Below are positions 25,035 to 33,756 of a stretch of 64,000 nucleotides of DNA, one piece after another. The notes under the pieces are model-generated. The model saw only the letters and a program-made list of their open reading frames with translations. It was not told where the DNA came from and searched no databases. Position 1 is the stretch's first letter. Each line of letters starts with the position of its first letter. Both the position numbers and the translations under genes were made by a program. The stretch is from the NCBI GenBank assembly GCA_964521085.1, contig CAZFPL010000011.1, positions 1 to 64,000 on the forward strand, given 5' to 3'. This DNA is from JAFGKK01 sp964521085. GTDB lineage: Bacteria; Chloroflexota; Anaerolineae; Anaerolineales; RBG-16-64-43.

Positions 25035-27086
25035 TTAAGAGTAGTATAGCTCCAAGAAGGTCTTGAGGATCGATGCATCGAAAATGGATCCCGCCATTGT
25101 TCTTAAGTGTGCCAACACCTTCGCGTCCGGCCATGCCTTCCGGTATGGGCGGTCGGAACGCAGGGCATCCCAATTGTCCACGACCGTGAATACCCTGGCG
25201 GATAACGGAATTTGTTCCCCCTTGAGTCCGCGCGGATAGCCGTTTCCATCCCACCGTTCATGGTGGCAGTAGGGGATGTCCAGGGACGGCCGCAGAAAGG
25301 CGATCGGGGACAACCACTCGAAGGCGGAGACCGGATGCCGGCGCATAATTTCCCACTCTTGCTCGTCCAAGGCTCCGGGTTTCAGCAAAATCCCATCCGG
25401 GATGGCCATCTTCCCGATATCGTGAAGCAAGCAGCCGCGACGGGTGAAGACCAATTCGGCTTCCGGCATTCCGAGCGTGTGGGCCAGGCGCAGAGTGGCT
25501 TCGGTCACGCGCTGGGTATGGCCTTCGGTTTCGTGGTCTCGGAGATCCAGCGCACGCGACCAGCCTTCGATGGTGGCATCGTATGCCAGTGTGAGTTCCA
25601 CGTTGGTGCGCTGCAGGTCTTCGAATAGCATGGTGTTGTCGATGGCGATCGCCGCCTGTTCGGCCATGGTTTCCAAATACGAGATCCACGCCGGATCGGG
25701 ATCCAGCTCCCGGCGGTGGAAAATTTCCAGCACCCCCTTTACCTGGCCCTTGGCAATCAGCGGGGCGGCGATGTAGGACGAAAAACCTTCCGAAGCGAGC
25801 AAACTGGCGCGCGCCGGGTCCTCCTCCCGGCTTTCCCACTTGGGGAGGATCAACACCCGCCGATCGAGCGCGACGCGGCCCGCATATCCGTGGTTGAGAT
25901 ACAGGGAAAGATCTTTCGGATGGGCGAAACGGAATCCACGGCCGGATACATACCGCAAAGTCTGCGAGTTGGCTTGAAGCAGCAGAACGTCCGCGGCATC
26001 GACGTGTAATTGGCTGGTCAGCTCGTCCAGAATGACCATCAGCGTCACCCGCAGATCCATGCTCGCCGTGATGGCCGCATCGATTGTGCGCAAAGCGGCC
26101 AGCTTCTCCAATTGCTGGCGGATCTGTCGTTCCGCGTTTTTTCGGGAGGAGATATCCCGCAGCACGAACAGCATGGCGTCCGCCTTCGTCCGGTGGCTGG
26201 CCAGCATCGAACCGGAAAACTCGGCGGCGAACGGCGGCCGGTCGAGAGGGGAAAGAAGAATCTCCGCCGCCTCCACGCGTCCGGTCCTCCGCAGAGATTC
26301 AAGAATATGCTGCACGGATTCGTCTTGGGACGGGGCGAAGGTGTCGAGCAGGCCTTTCCCCTCCAGTTCGCCGATCGATTTCACCCCGAGCAGGCGGAGC
26401 GCTTGCGGATTGGTCATGCGGACCCTCGTCTCCAAATCGGTGACGACGATCGCATCCGGGGAAGTTTCGATCAAAGTCCGGTACAGGGTTTCGCTTTCGC
26501 GCAGCGCCTCTTCGGCGGTGACGCGTGCTTTGCGGATGCCCGCTTCGCGGATTTCCCGTTCCACAATCGGCAGCAACCGGGCCAGATTTTCTTTCCGCAG
26601 ATAATCACTCGCGCCGGCTTTCATAATGGCCACGGCCTGATCTTCTCCGATGCTGCCGGATACGAGGATGAACGGCAAGTCCACTCCGCGATCCTTGATC
26701 AGCGCGAGGGCTTGCGGCGCGCTGAATTTGGGCATCGAATGATCCGAGAGAACCACGTCCCAGGACTGTGAATCCAACGCGCGAGTCAATGCGTCCGCCG
26801 TGTCCACCCGCACGTAGTTAATCGAATACCCCCCGCGTTCAAGTTCCCGGTTCATCAGGACGGCGTCGTCTTCCAGGTCTTCGACGATCAGCACCCGTAA
26901 AGGTTTTTCTTTTGGATTTTGATCCGGCCTCCGGAGGAAGTATTTGTCCGGAGGTGGTGGAATTTGGGCAACCGGCGTTTTTCGCCGGGTTTGGATTCTT
27001 CGCGCGGGGGATTTTCGGCTTGGGTATGTCCGCCTGTTCCGTCGAGGAAGGGAAGTAGACGCTGTGCGCTGAACGCGTTTTTTCAT
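25035..27086 (-). CDS. REC-PAS-GAF-HD-GYP signalling protein
   Basis: 683 aa. The first 60 residues are basic, Arg/Lys/Pro-rich and probably disordered. Receiver domain about 62-185 with Asp115 (VVLSDHSMPK), one PAS domain about 200-325, one GAF domain about 340-485, and an HD-GYP domain at about 500-683 with HDIGK at 555-559 and GYP at 616-618 (WDGNGYP). Predicted c-di-GMP phosphodiesterase. ATG 27086 is preferred because GGAG lies six bases upstream; another ATG at 27122 has no ribosome site. Its GAF-HD-GYP half is closely similar to the 1616-aa protein downstream, indicating duplication with later growth of the PAS region in one copy. Confidence 0.9.
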   Translation of the reverse strand: MKKRVQRTASTSLPRRNRRTYPSRKSPARRIQTRRKTPVAQIPPPPDKYFLRRPDQNPKEKPLRVLIVEDLEDDAVLMNRELERGGYSINYVRVDTADALTRALDSQSWDVVLSDHSMPKFSAPQALALIKDRGVDLPFILVSGSIGEDQAVAIMKAGASDYLRKENLARLLPIVEREIREAGIRKARVTAEEALRESETLYRTLIETSPDAIVVTDLETRVRMTNPQALRLLGVKSIGELEGKGLLDTFAPSQDESVQHILESLRRTGRVEAAEILLSPLDRPPFAAEFSGSMLASHRTKADAMLFVLRDISSRKNAERQIRQQLEKLAALRTIDAAITASMDLRVTLMVILDELTSQLHVDAADVLLLQANSQTLRYVSGRGFRFAHPKDLSLYLNHGYAGRVALDRRVLILPKWESREEDPARASLLASEGFSSYIAAPLIAKGQVKGVLEIFHRRELDPDPAWISYLETMAEQAAIAIDNTMLFEDLQRTNVELTLAYDATIEGWSRALDLRDHETEGHTQRVTEATLRLAHTLGMPEAELVFTRRGCLLHDIGKMAIPDGILLKPGALDEQEWEIMRRHPVSAFEWLSPIAFLRPSLDIPYCHHERWDGNGYPRGLKGEQIPLSARVFTVVDNWDALRSDRPYRKAWPDAKVLAHLRTMAGSIFDASILKTFLELYYS

Positions 27087-27193
27087 ATCCTTCTCCGAGG
27101 CCGCCGGGGAAGATCGATCCATCCGATTCTACCCCAAGTGGAATTCATCCGGCCGGAGCAGGGGCGGGCCTGAGAGTCAGCAGTTTTTTTGGA

Positions 27194-28183
27194 TTATTGG
27201 AAAACCGCGGTATCGGGGGATGCGAGGATGTCCAGCAAACGCTCCCGGACACCGGGGATCATTTCGGGAAGAGCATTGGCCTCCCAGAACTCAGCCCGGT
27301 CGACTTCCTTTAAATCCGGGCGCAAAGTGCCGGAGTTGACCCGACACTCAAACCAGGTGGAGATCGGATAAAGCGTATCTCCTCCGGGGAAGACGACCTG
27401 GTGGCCGCCGAAGATGCCGCGCACATTCAGGGGCTCAATCCGAAGCCCGATTTCTTCTTCCGTTTCCCGGATGACCGTTCCGGCCAGGCTTTCCCCAAGT
27501 TCCAGTAAGCCTCCCGGGAATCCCCAGCGGCTTGAATCGATTCGGCGCGCAAGGAGGATCCGGCCGCGCTCGTCGCGGATTAATGCGGTCGCTCCGGGTA
27601 GTATGAGAGGCGCCGATCCGATCCGGTTTCTCAGAAAGGACCAGGTGGGGATTACAGCCGGATTGTTTTCATCATCGTTCCGGGGATTGCGAGAAGCGTC
27701 AGAGGCGGAGAATTCCGGAGGGTCGAAAAAAGGAAAGCTTTCCCTGCGGTGCTCAAGCGCCAATTCATACCATGGAAGGGTGGGGGGATAATCCTCCACG
27801 GGAAAGAAATTCAGACGGGAGGATTCACTTTGCTCCGGCTGGAGCGAGCCTCCCCTGATGCGGCTCTCGAAGAAGAATGTGATTTGCTGGACCCGGTCGC
27901 CGTTGGGGTAGAGGATGTTGTGTTTGGGGCTGGAGAGGACGGCCGTCAACCGCGTCGGCTCCACGCGCAACCCCGTCTCTTCGAATGCTTCGCGCCGCGC
28001 GCAATCGGCGGGGCTTTCCCCGATTTCCAGGATTCCGCCCGGCAATCCCCACAGATTGAAATCCGGCCGGTGATGAAAAAGAATCCGGCCGCCTTCATCC
28101 GGGAGGATGACGGTACTGTAGACCAGAGGGATCAATGCATGTCCGACCCGGCTGCGCAACTGGTTAAGGTAATCCATCATCAT
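27194..28183 (-). CDS. Tandem Nudix hydrolase
   Basis: 329 aa made of two complete Nudix domains (about 15-140 and 190-315) joined by a polar linker. Both Nudix boxes match GX5EX7REUXEEXGU exactly: GILEIGESPADCARREAFEETGL in domain one, GLLELGESLAGTVIRETEEEIGL in domain two, so both should bind metal and hydrolyse nucleoside-diphosphate-linked substrates. Three consecutive ATG codons start the frame (28183, 28180, 28177); the first is listed but the true start could be any. The substrate is unknown. Confidence 0.85.
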   Translation of the reverse strand: MMMDYLNQLRSRVGHALIPLVYSTVILPDEGGRILFHHRPDFNLWGLPGGILEIGESPADCARREAFEETGLRVEPTRLTAVLSSPKHNILYPNGDRVQQITFFFESRIRGGSLQPEQSESSRLNFFPVEDYPPTLPWYELALEHRRESFPFFDPPEFSASDASRNPRNDDENNPAVIPTWSFLRNRIGSAPLILPGATALIRDERGRILLARRIDSSRWGFPGGLLELGESLAGTVIRETEEEIGLRIEPLNVRGIFGGHQVVFPGGDTLYPISTWFECRVNSGTLRPDLKEVDRAEFWEANALPEMIPGVRERLLDILASPDTAVFQ

Positions 28184-28295
28184 CCGCTTCCCACTTGTGG
28201 ACCTTCCGGGTGGAAAAGGAAGGGTTGTCCCGGTTCAACCGGTTGACCCCCCGCATCCGCCTGCCGCATTATCATCGATCGGATCATGAAACCGC

Positions 28296-28325
28296 TTGAC
28301 AATGTTCTGCCTGATATGAGATACT
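28296..28325 (+). promoter_or_regulatory. Putative sigma-70 promoter of the short RNA/peptide unit
   Basis: A perfect -35 TTGACA (28296-28301) is followed after 18 bases by GATACT (28320-28325, four of six matches to TATAAT). Transcription would begin near 28332, about 50 bases before the 19-codon ORF. Confidence 0.6.
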
Positions 28326-28381
28326 CTCTTTGCAAGTGAGTGTCCTCTTTTCCCGTGCTATTCTACAGAAAGGAGGAGGTG

Positions 28382-28441
28382 ATGCCCAAGATGAGTACAT
28401 ATGGCAAATCTTGCGCTGCGGCATCCCTCCTTTTCGACTAA
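28382..28441 (+). CDS. Very short ORF (19 aa) with an exceptionally strong Shine-Dalgarno
   Basis: ATG at 28382 to TAA at 28439-28441, encoding MPKMSTYGKSCAAASLLFD. Immediately upstream, 28367-28383 reads AGAAAGGAGGAGGTGAT, which equals the full complement of the usual 16S 3' end with a three-base insertion, so two registers of pairing are possible. Codons 11-15 form the left arm of a 13-bp hairpin and the last codons lie in its loop. It has its own promoter and terminator. I do not recognise the peptide; it may be a leader or regulatory ORF rather than a functional protein. Confidence 0.55.
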   Translation: MPKMSTYGKSCAAASLLFD

Positions 28442-28463
28442 GGTAAGATGCCGCAGCGCAGCG

Positions 28464-28497
28464 AAGGCCGCCTCTCGAGGCGGCCTTTTGCTTTTTT
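28464..28497 (+). terminator. Intrinsic terminator of the short RNA/peptide unit
   Basis: AAGGCCGCCT, loop CTCG, AGGCGGCCTT is a 10-bp stem followed by TTGCTTTTTT. It lies just beyond the convergent pfkA stop at 28496. Confidence 0.88.
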
Positions 28498-29587
28498 AAT
28501 CCCCGAAACAGATTCCCAATCCGCGCGCAGTGATAACTCCCTCGCCCGCCGGATCCACACGCTTGGGCACTGCGAGTGCATCCTCAAGCGGAAGATCGGT
28601 GATCATGGAATTCCGCAGCGCGACCATCCGACCGAATTTTTCCTGCATGGCCACCCGGACGGCGGCCGCGCCGTAGCGCGTCGCCAGCCAGCGGTCGAAC
28701 GGGGTGGGGCGGCCGCCGCGCTGCACGTGCCCCAGCACGGTGACGCGCGTTTCCGTCCGGCAGCGTTCCCCGACGATCTTGGCCACGAGCGCTCCAACCC
28801 CGCCCAGGCGCGCGACATACACTTCATCGCCGGCTTTGCTGTAAATCGGATCTTCTCCCTTGGGGTGCGCGCCTTCCGCAACGGCCAGGATGCTGAATTT
28901 GCTTCCACGCGAGGCGCGCTCACTGACTTTTTGGCACACGCTTTCGAATAGAAACGGAATTTCCGGAATGAGGATGACATCCGCGCCACCGGCAACCCCC
29001 GCCTCCAGGGTCAGGAATCCGGCGTCGCGTCCCATCAGCTCGACGACCATCGCGCGATGGTGGGATTCGGCCGTGGTGTGAAGTTTATCGAGCGCCTCGG
29101 TGGCGGTGTTGAGCGCGGTGTCAAATCCGAAGGTGACTTCGGTGCCACCGACATCGTTGTCGATTGTCTTGGGGACTCCCACCACCGGGCATCCCTTCCG
29201 CCCCAGGTCGAGGGCGATGCGCAGAGTCCCGTCTCCGCCGACGACAATCAATGCGTCCAGCGCGAGTCCGTCCAGCGCCTGCATCACCTGGTCCGATCGG
29301 TCGACCACTTGGGTGGTTCCATCCGGCAGCTCGACCTTTTGCGCAAACGGATTCCCGCGGTTGGCGGTGCCGAGAATCGTTCCTCCGCGGGGCAGGATTC
29401 CACGCACGTCATCGAGGGTAAGCGGGCGGGTTCCGCCGGGAGTGAACAGGCCGTCGAATCCGTCCTCGATCCCGACGGTTTCCGCATCGTACTCGATCAC
29501 GGCTGTTTTCACCGCGGCCCGGATGACGGCGTTCAATCCGGGCGCGTCTCCGCCGCCGGTGACGATCCCAATTCGTTTTTTCTTCAT
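28496..29587 (-). CDS. pfkA: 6-phosphofructokinase (group III type)
   Basis: 363 aa. Phosphorylates fructose 6-phosphate. Motifs: GIVTGGGDAPGLNAVIR (phosphate-donor loop), VVGGDGTLRIA, GVPKTIDNDVGGT (catalytic Asp), VELMGRDAGFLTL and GHVQRGGRPTPFDR. At the two positions that separate donors the protein has Gly (GGDGT) and Lys (PKTIDND); PPi enzymes usually carry Asp plus Lys, classical ATP enzymes Gly plus Gly, so this is the mixed group III combination, most likely ATP-using (family knowledge, not proven). ATG 29587 follows AAGGAG by five bases; the longer frame lacks support. Confidence 0.92.
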   Translation of the reverse strand: MKKKRIGIVTGGGDAPGLNAVIRAAVKTAVIEYDAETVGIEDGFDGLFTPGGTRPLTLDDVRGILPRGGTILGTANRGNPFAQKVELPDGTTQVVDRSDQVMQALDGLALDALIVVGGDGTLRIALDLGRKGCPVVGVPKTIDNDVGGTEVTFGFDTALNTATEALDKLHTTAESHHRAMVVELMGRDAGFLTLEAGVAGGADVILIPEIPFLFESVCQKVSERASRGSKFSILAVAEGAHPKGEDPIYSKAGDEVYVARLGGVGALVAKIVGERCRTETRVTVLGHVQRGGRPTPFDRWLATRYGAAAVRVAMQEKFGRMVALRNSMITDLPLEDALAVPKRVDPAGEGVITARGLGICFGD

Positions 29588-29775
29588 AGCCGCTCCTTTG
29601 CGCTGCTTTCCCAAAACGGATTTGCCGGGAGGATCGTTCTCCATTTTAATACACCTGTCGAATCCGGCATTTCCCCGTTGCTGAATGCCCATCCGGAGGT
29701 ACCCGAGGTGGCCGGATGGATTGTAGTATACTTGTTCAGATATTCATACTTTAGTTAATTTCCAGGAGATGAACC

Positions 29776-31029
29776 TTGACCGATAATACAACTCCTAAAC
29801 CGCAATTGCGGATCCCCCGCAACTTGTTGGCGGTGTCCCTGGGTTCCCTATTCACCGACATCTCGTCGGAGATGATGGTTCATCTCCTGCCGCTCTTCCT
29901 GACCAACGTCCTTGGGGCGAAAACGGCGATCGTCGGTTTGATCGAAGGCGTCGCGGAAAGCACCGCCAGTTTGACCCGGCTATTTTCCGGTTGGCTGTCC
30001 GACAAGCTTGGAAAACGGAAAGCATTGACCGTCTTCGGGTATTCGCTTTCGGCGGTCGCCAAGCCGTTGTTCCTGCTGGCCAACACTTGGCCTTTAGTGC
30101 TGATCCTGCGCTTCGCCGACCGGCTCGGGAAAGGGATCCGCACCGCGCCTCGCGATGCGCTGGTGGCGGACTCGCTCATGGCCGAGACCCGCGGATTCGG
30201 GTTCGGCTTGCACCGCGCGGCGGACACGCTTGGAGCCACAATCGGTCTGGCGGTCGCGGCGGCGGTCACCTACGCGGCCGGCCCGTCGGCGGTCAGCCTG
30301 AAGGCGGATACGTTCCATCTGGTAGTCTGGATCAGCATCCTGCCCGCGATCCTCGGAGTGCTGTGCCTGGTGCTCCTTGCGCGCGATGTGACCGCAGCTT
30401 CGAAACCGAAATCCGAAGCGGAACCGGTCTCATCCGCACCGCCGGCTAAAAAGCCGCGGATGAGCCCGCGGCTTGTGGGATTCTATATCGTGGTGGCCCT
30501 GTTCACGCTCGGCAACTCGTCGGATTCGTTCCTTGTCCTCAGAGCGCAAGACCGCGGGTTAAGCATTTTCCATGTGATGCTCGCCATCCTGGTATTCAAC
30601 GTGATCTATACGCTTACCTCGACGCCGGCGGGCTTGCGGTCGGATAAGGTCGGGCGCGGGCGGGTGCTGGTCGTGGGCTGGCTGATCTACGGCCTGGTGT
30701 ACCTCGGGTTCGCCGTGGCGGGTGCCTCCTGGCAAATCTATGTTCTCTATGCGCTGTATGGTCTGTATTACGCGATGGTGGAAGGAACCGCCCGGGCGTA
30801 CGTCGCCGACCTCTCTTCGCCGGAACATCGCGGGACAGCCTACGGCATCTTTACCGCCGCGGTCGGAATCATGGCATTCCCGGCCTCACTGATCGCCGGC
30901 ATCCTGTGGCAGGGAGTGTCTTCCTGGCAGGGTCTCGGCGCATCCGCGCCGTTTTACTTTGGTTCGGCGATGGCGATCGTGGCTGTCTTGCTCACGGTTT
31001 TTTGGCTGCCAAGGTTGGCGAAGGAATAG
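29776..31029 (+). CDS. Major facilitator superfamily transporter
   Basis: 417 aa with about 12 hydrophobic helices and a polar loop (AASKPKSEAEPVSSAPPAKKPRM, near residues 212-234) between the halves. The N-terminal half has the MFS loop GWLSDKLGKRKALTVFGYSLSAVAKPLF and the segment ADRLGKGIRTAPRDALVADS, typical of a subgroup of uncharacterised drug/metabolite permeases. The start is TTG 29776 with AGGAG eight bases upstream; the ATG at 29769 is out of frame and stops after five codons. Substrate unknown. Divergent from pfkA. Confidence 0.88.
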   Translation: MTDNTTPKPQLRIPRNLLAVSLGSLFTDISSEMMVHLLPLFLTNVLGAKTAIVGLIEGVAESTASLTRLFSGWLSDKLGKRKALTVFGYSLSAVAKPLFLLANTWPLVLILRFADRLGKGIRTAPRDALVADSLMAETRGFGFGLHRAADTLGATIGLAVAAAVTYAAGPSAVSLKADTFHLVVWISILPAILGVLCLVLLARDVTAASKPKSEAEPVSSAPPAKKPRMSPRLVGFYIVVALFTLGNSSDSFLVLRAQDRGLSIFHVMLAILVFNVIYTLTSTPAGLRSDKVGRGRVLVVGWLIYGLVYLGFAVAGASWQIYVLYALYGLYYAMVEGTARAYVADLSSPEHRGTAYGIFTAAVGIMAFPASLIAGILWQGVSSWQGLGASAPFYFGSAMAIVAVLLTVFWLPRLAKE

Positions 31030-31399
31030 ACTGTCCTAACCCCCTCGTCCCCAACCCTCCTCTCGCTTCGCTCGAGGANNNNNNNNNNNNNNNNNNNNNN
31101 NNNNNNNNNNNNNNNNNNNNNNNNNNNNNNNNNNNNNNNNNNNNNNNNNNNNNNNNNNNNNNNNNNNNNNNNNNNNNNGAATAGACTGTCCTAACCCCCT
31201 CGTCCCCAACCCTCCTCTCGCTTCGCTCGAGGAGGGTGCCGAAGCCCAGGTGGTTTTCCAGGGCGAAGGCGGGGAGGGGAGGATAGGCAGTGCGGCAGAT
31301 CGAAGAAATTTTTCTTTCAAATGGGAATACCAGATGCGATAGCCGGAATCGACCGGCCGTGATATAAATCAACCGGGTGTTCTACTCCAAGGGGGATGT
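31030..31399. other. Intergenic region with a 100-N gap flanked by a 55-bp duplicated contig end
   Basis: No gene is seen. Bases 31024-31078 and 31179-31233 are identical (55 bp) and flank 100 N (31079-31178). The shared segment contains an imperfect palindrome around CCTCCTCTCGCTTCG/CTCGAGGAGG that could act as a terminator for the MFS gene. Identical ends of exactly 55 bp look like a de Bruijn k-mer overlap between contigs, so the gap may hold little or no real sequence. Confidence 0.85.
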
Positions 31400-33703
31400 A
31401 TGACGCTCTTTTATTTTTGCATCGCCTGGTTGGCTGGAATCGCCCTCGCTTCGCCGCTGGGGCTTCCGCTTTCTTCCTCGCTGTTTGCCGGTGCGCTCCT
31501 GTTTCTGTTCGCATTCACCATCCGAAAATTGCGGATAGTCTTTCTCTGCTTGTCGTTTTTCCTTTTCGGATGCGCGCGCCTTTCCGCCGCGCAACCGAAA
31601 TCCGGGCCCGGATCCATCGGGTCGTATGTCAACTCCTCCGCCGTGTTCGAAGTCATACTGGACGAAGATCCGATCCCCCGGGGAAGCGGGTTCCGCGTCC
31701 GCGCGCGTGTCGTCCGGATTACTCTGGGGGATGGAGAAGAAATCCGCGGTTTGGATGGCGCGGTGCTGGTGGAATTTCGTTATCCGCCGGCGGATTGGCG
31801 GCCTCGATATGGGGATCAGCTTGTGCTTTCCGGTCTGCTGCAATCTCCGCCGGAGATTAAAGGATTCGATTATGCCGGATTTCTTGCGCGCCAGGGGGTG
31901 TATGGAATCCTGAGCGATCCGGCCGTCCATTCAACGGCGGAGGGGGCGTCCAATCCCCTGCGGGCGGTTCTCTTCTCTTTCCGGCGCCGCGCGCTGGAAA
32001 CACTCCGGGCGCTTTTCCCCGAACCGGAAGCCTCGCTGCTGGCGGGGATTCTCCTCGGCGAGGAGAGTTCCATCCCGGCCGACCTCCAGGACGCATTTTC
32101 GCGGACCGGAACATCGCACATCGTGGCGATATCCGGATTTAATATCTCCATCATCGCCGGTCTGTTCCTGGCGTTGACCAAACGTCTTCCGCGCAGGATT
32201 CCCGGCTGGCTGCTCGCAGCACTTGGAATCGCGATCTACACCGTCCTGGTGGGTGCGGCGGCATCCGTCGTCCGCGCGGCGATCATGGGCGGCATGGCGA
32301 TCCTCGCCCGCCAGCTGGGAAGAAGATCGCACGGAATGACGTCGCTGGCCTTCACCGGTGCGGCGATGACGGCAGTCAATCCATGGACGCTGTGGGACAT
32401 CGGTTTCCAACTTTCCTTTGCCGCGACCCTGGGGTTGATCCTTTATGCCGATCCGCTGCAGAGCGGTGTCGAGCGCTTGCTGCTCCGCCGGATTTCGAAA
32501 GAGAAAGCCCGCGCTCTGGCGACGACGGCAAGCGATGTCGTGCTGATGACGATGGCGGCTCAGATCACGACTCTGCCGATCATGCTCTTCTATTTCAGCT
32601 CCCTTTCACTCAGCGCGTTCGTTATCAATCCGCTTATCCTCTCGGTCCAGCCGATGGTGATGATCTGCGGGGGAATGGCGCTGCTTCTGGGAATACTCTG
32701 GCTGCCGGCCGGGCAGGCGCTGGCGTGGGCGGGCTGGGCGCCGACGGCGTACACGATCCGCGTGGTGGAATGGGGCGGGAATCTATCCACGCTTTGGTGG
32801 CCGATCGGACAAATCTCGCCGGTATGGATCGCAGGCTACTATGCCGCGTTGTTCGGCGGGACCGCGCTTTCCGCCCGGCAGATGCTTCCGCATCTGGAAT
32901 GGGGAAAAAATATTGCGGCGAAGATTTCCACCGTTGCGGTCCCGATCCTCGCCGCGGGAGTTTTTCTCGTGTGGGGCGCTTATTTCGATAAACCCGACGG
33001 CCGATTGCATCTGACGATGCTGTCCACCGGCGGGGAAGCCCTTCTGTTGCGAACGCCGGCCGGCGGAACGGTGCTCATCGACGCCGGCGGGGATGCCAAC
33101 CTCGTGCTTTCCGGCCTGGGCCGAATCCTCGGGTTTGGATCGCAGCGCCTGGATTGGATCGTCGTCGGATCCGCCGCCGAAGAAAGCACCTCCGCACTGG
33201 CGGAAATCGGCGCGCGGTTCGAGATCGGGAGTGTTCTGATTCCGATTGGAACGGATCGAAACAGGAAAACGCTTACCGGCCTCCTCGCGCACTGCATAGA
33301 AAACAATATCCCGATTCTTGAGGGAGGCGAAGGATATAAGCTCGATCTTGGCAGAGGGTCGACACTCACGGTGCTGGCGCAGGGCGGATCAGGGATGATC
33401 CTGGCGGTGGAATATGGGGCGGCTCGATGGTTGATTCTCGACGGGTTGGATGAAACAGTCAACCGCCGGATGCTCACCCAGGGCAGGGTGCCGTCCGCGC
33501 AGGCCGTCTTTTTTCCATTATCGGTGAAAAAGGCGGGCGGACTGTCGGATTGGCTGCGGGCCGCCCGCCCGCGTGTGGGATTGTGGCCGTTCGGGGCGGA
33601 TTTGGGCTGGCCGGACGGAATCGACCTGCTGCGCGCTGACGCTCACGGTTGGATCGATCTGGCAACCGATGGAATTCATTTGTGGGTGCGGGTGGAGAAA
33701 TAA
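31400..33703 (+). CDS. comEC: ComEC/Rec2-family competence protein
   Basis: 767 aa. N-terminal membrane helices plus a DUF4131-like OB domain (about 65-170), the Competence domain (about 190-500; LAGILLGEESSIPADLQDAFSRTGTSHIVAISGFNISIIAG, IGFQLSFAATLGLILYADP) with multiple membrane helices, and a C-terminal metallo-beta-lactamase-like part (about 530-767; LLLRTPAGGTVLIDAGGD). Forms the inner-membrane channel for transforming DNA. Odd point: the zinc motif HxHxDH expected after the DAGGD strand is missing; the segment reads DWIVVGSAAEESTSALAEIG, so the nuclease-like domain is probably inactive. ATG 31400 has AGGGGG just upstream. comEA is not adjacent. Confidence 0.9.
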   Translation: MTLFYFCIAWLAGIALASPLGLPLSSSLFAGALLFLFAFTIRKLRIVFLCLSFFLFGCARLSAAQPKSGPGSIGSYVNSSAVFEVILDEDPIPRGSGFRVRARVVRITLGDGEEIRGLDGAVLVEFRYPPADWRPRYGDQLVLSGLLQSPPEIKGFDYAGFLARQGVYGILSDPAVHSTAEGASNPLRAVLFSFRRRALETLRALFPEPEASLLAGILLGEESSIPADLQDAFSRTGTSHIVAISGFNISIIAGLFLALTKRLPRRIPGWLLAALGIAIYTVLVGAAASVVRAAIMGGMAILARQLGRRSHGMTSLAFTGAAMTAVNPWTLWDIGFQLSFAATLGLILYADPLQSGVERLLLRRISKEKARALATTASDVVLMTMAAQITTLPIMLFYFSSLSLSAFVINPLILSVQPMVMICGGMALLLGILWLPAGQALAWAGWAPTAYTIRVVEWGGNLSTLWWPIGQISPVWIAGYYAALFGGTALSARQMLPHLEWGKNIAAKISTVAVPILAAGVFLVWGAYFDKPDGRLHLTMLSTGGEALLLRTPAGGTVLIDAGGDANLVLSGLGRILGFGSQRLDWIVVGSAAEESTSALAEIGARFEIGSVLIPIGTDRNRKTLTGLLAHCIENNIPILEGGEGYKLDLGRGSTLTVLAQGGSGMILAVEYGAARWLILDGLDETVNRRMLTQGRVPSAQAVFFPLSVKKAGGLSDWLRAARPRVGLWPFGADLGWPDGIDLLRADAHGWIDLATDGIHLWVRVEK

Positions 33704-33756
33704 TATCCACCGGCGTGGAGAATCTCCACAAAACCTCCATAAAAACTCCGTCTCCC

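Larger units (their letters stand above)
28332..28497 (+). ncRNA. Candidate structured short transcript with SD-sequestering loop
   Basis: Between the promoter and the terminator lies a perfect 13-bp inverted repeat, GCGCTGCGGCATC (28413-28425) with GATGCCGCAGCGC (28447-28459), enclosing a 21-base loop with an inner CCTT/AAGG stem. The loop contains CCTCCTTT (28426-28433), the exact complement of AAAGGAGG (28369-28376) in the Shine-Dalgarno and a mimic of the 16S anti-SD. A loop-SD pseudoknot could therefore hide the ribosome site. Not assignable to a known RNA family by eye. Confidence 0.5.
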
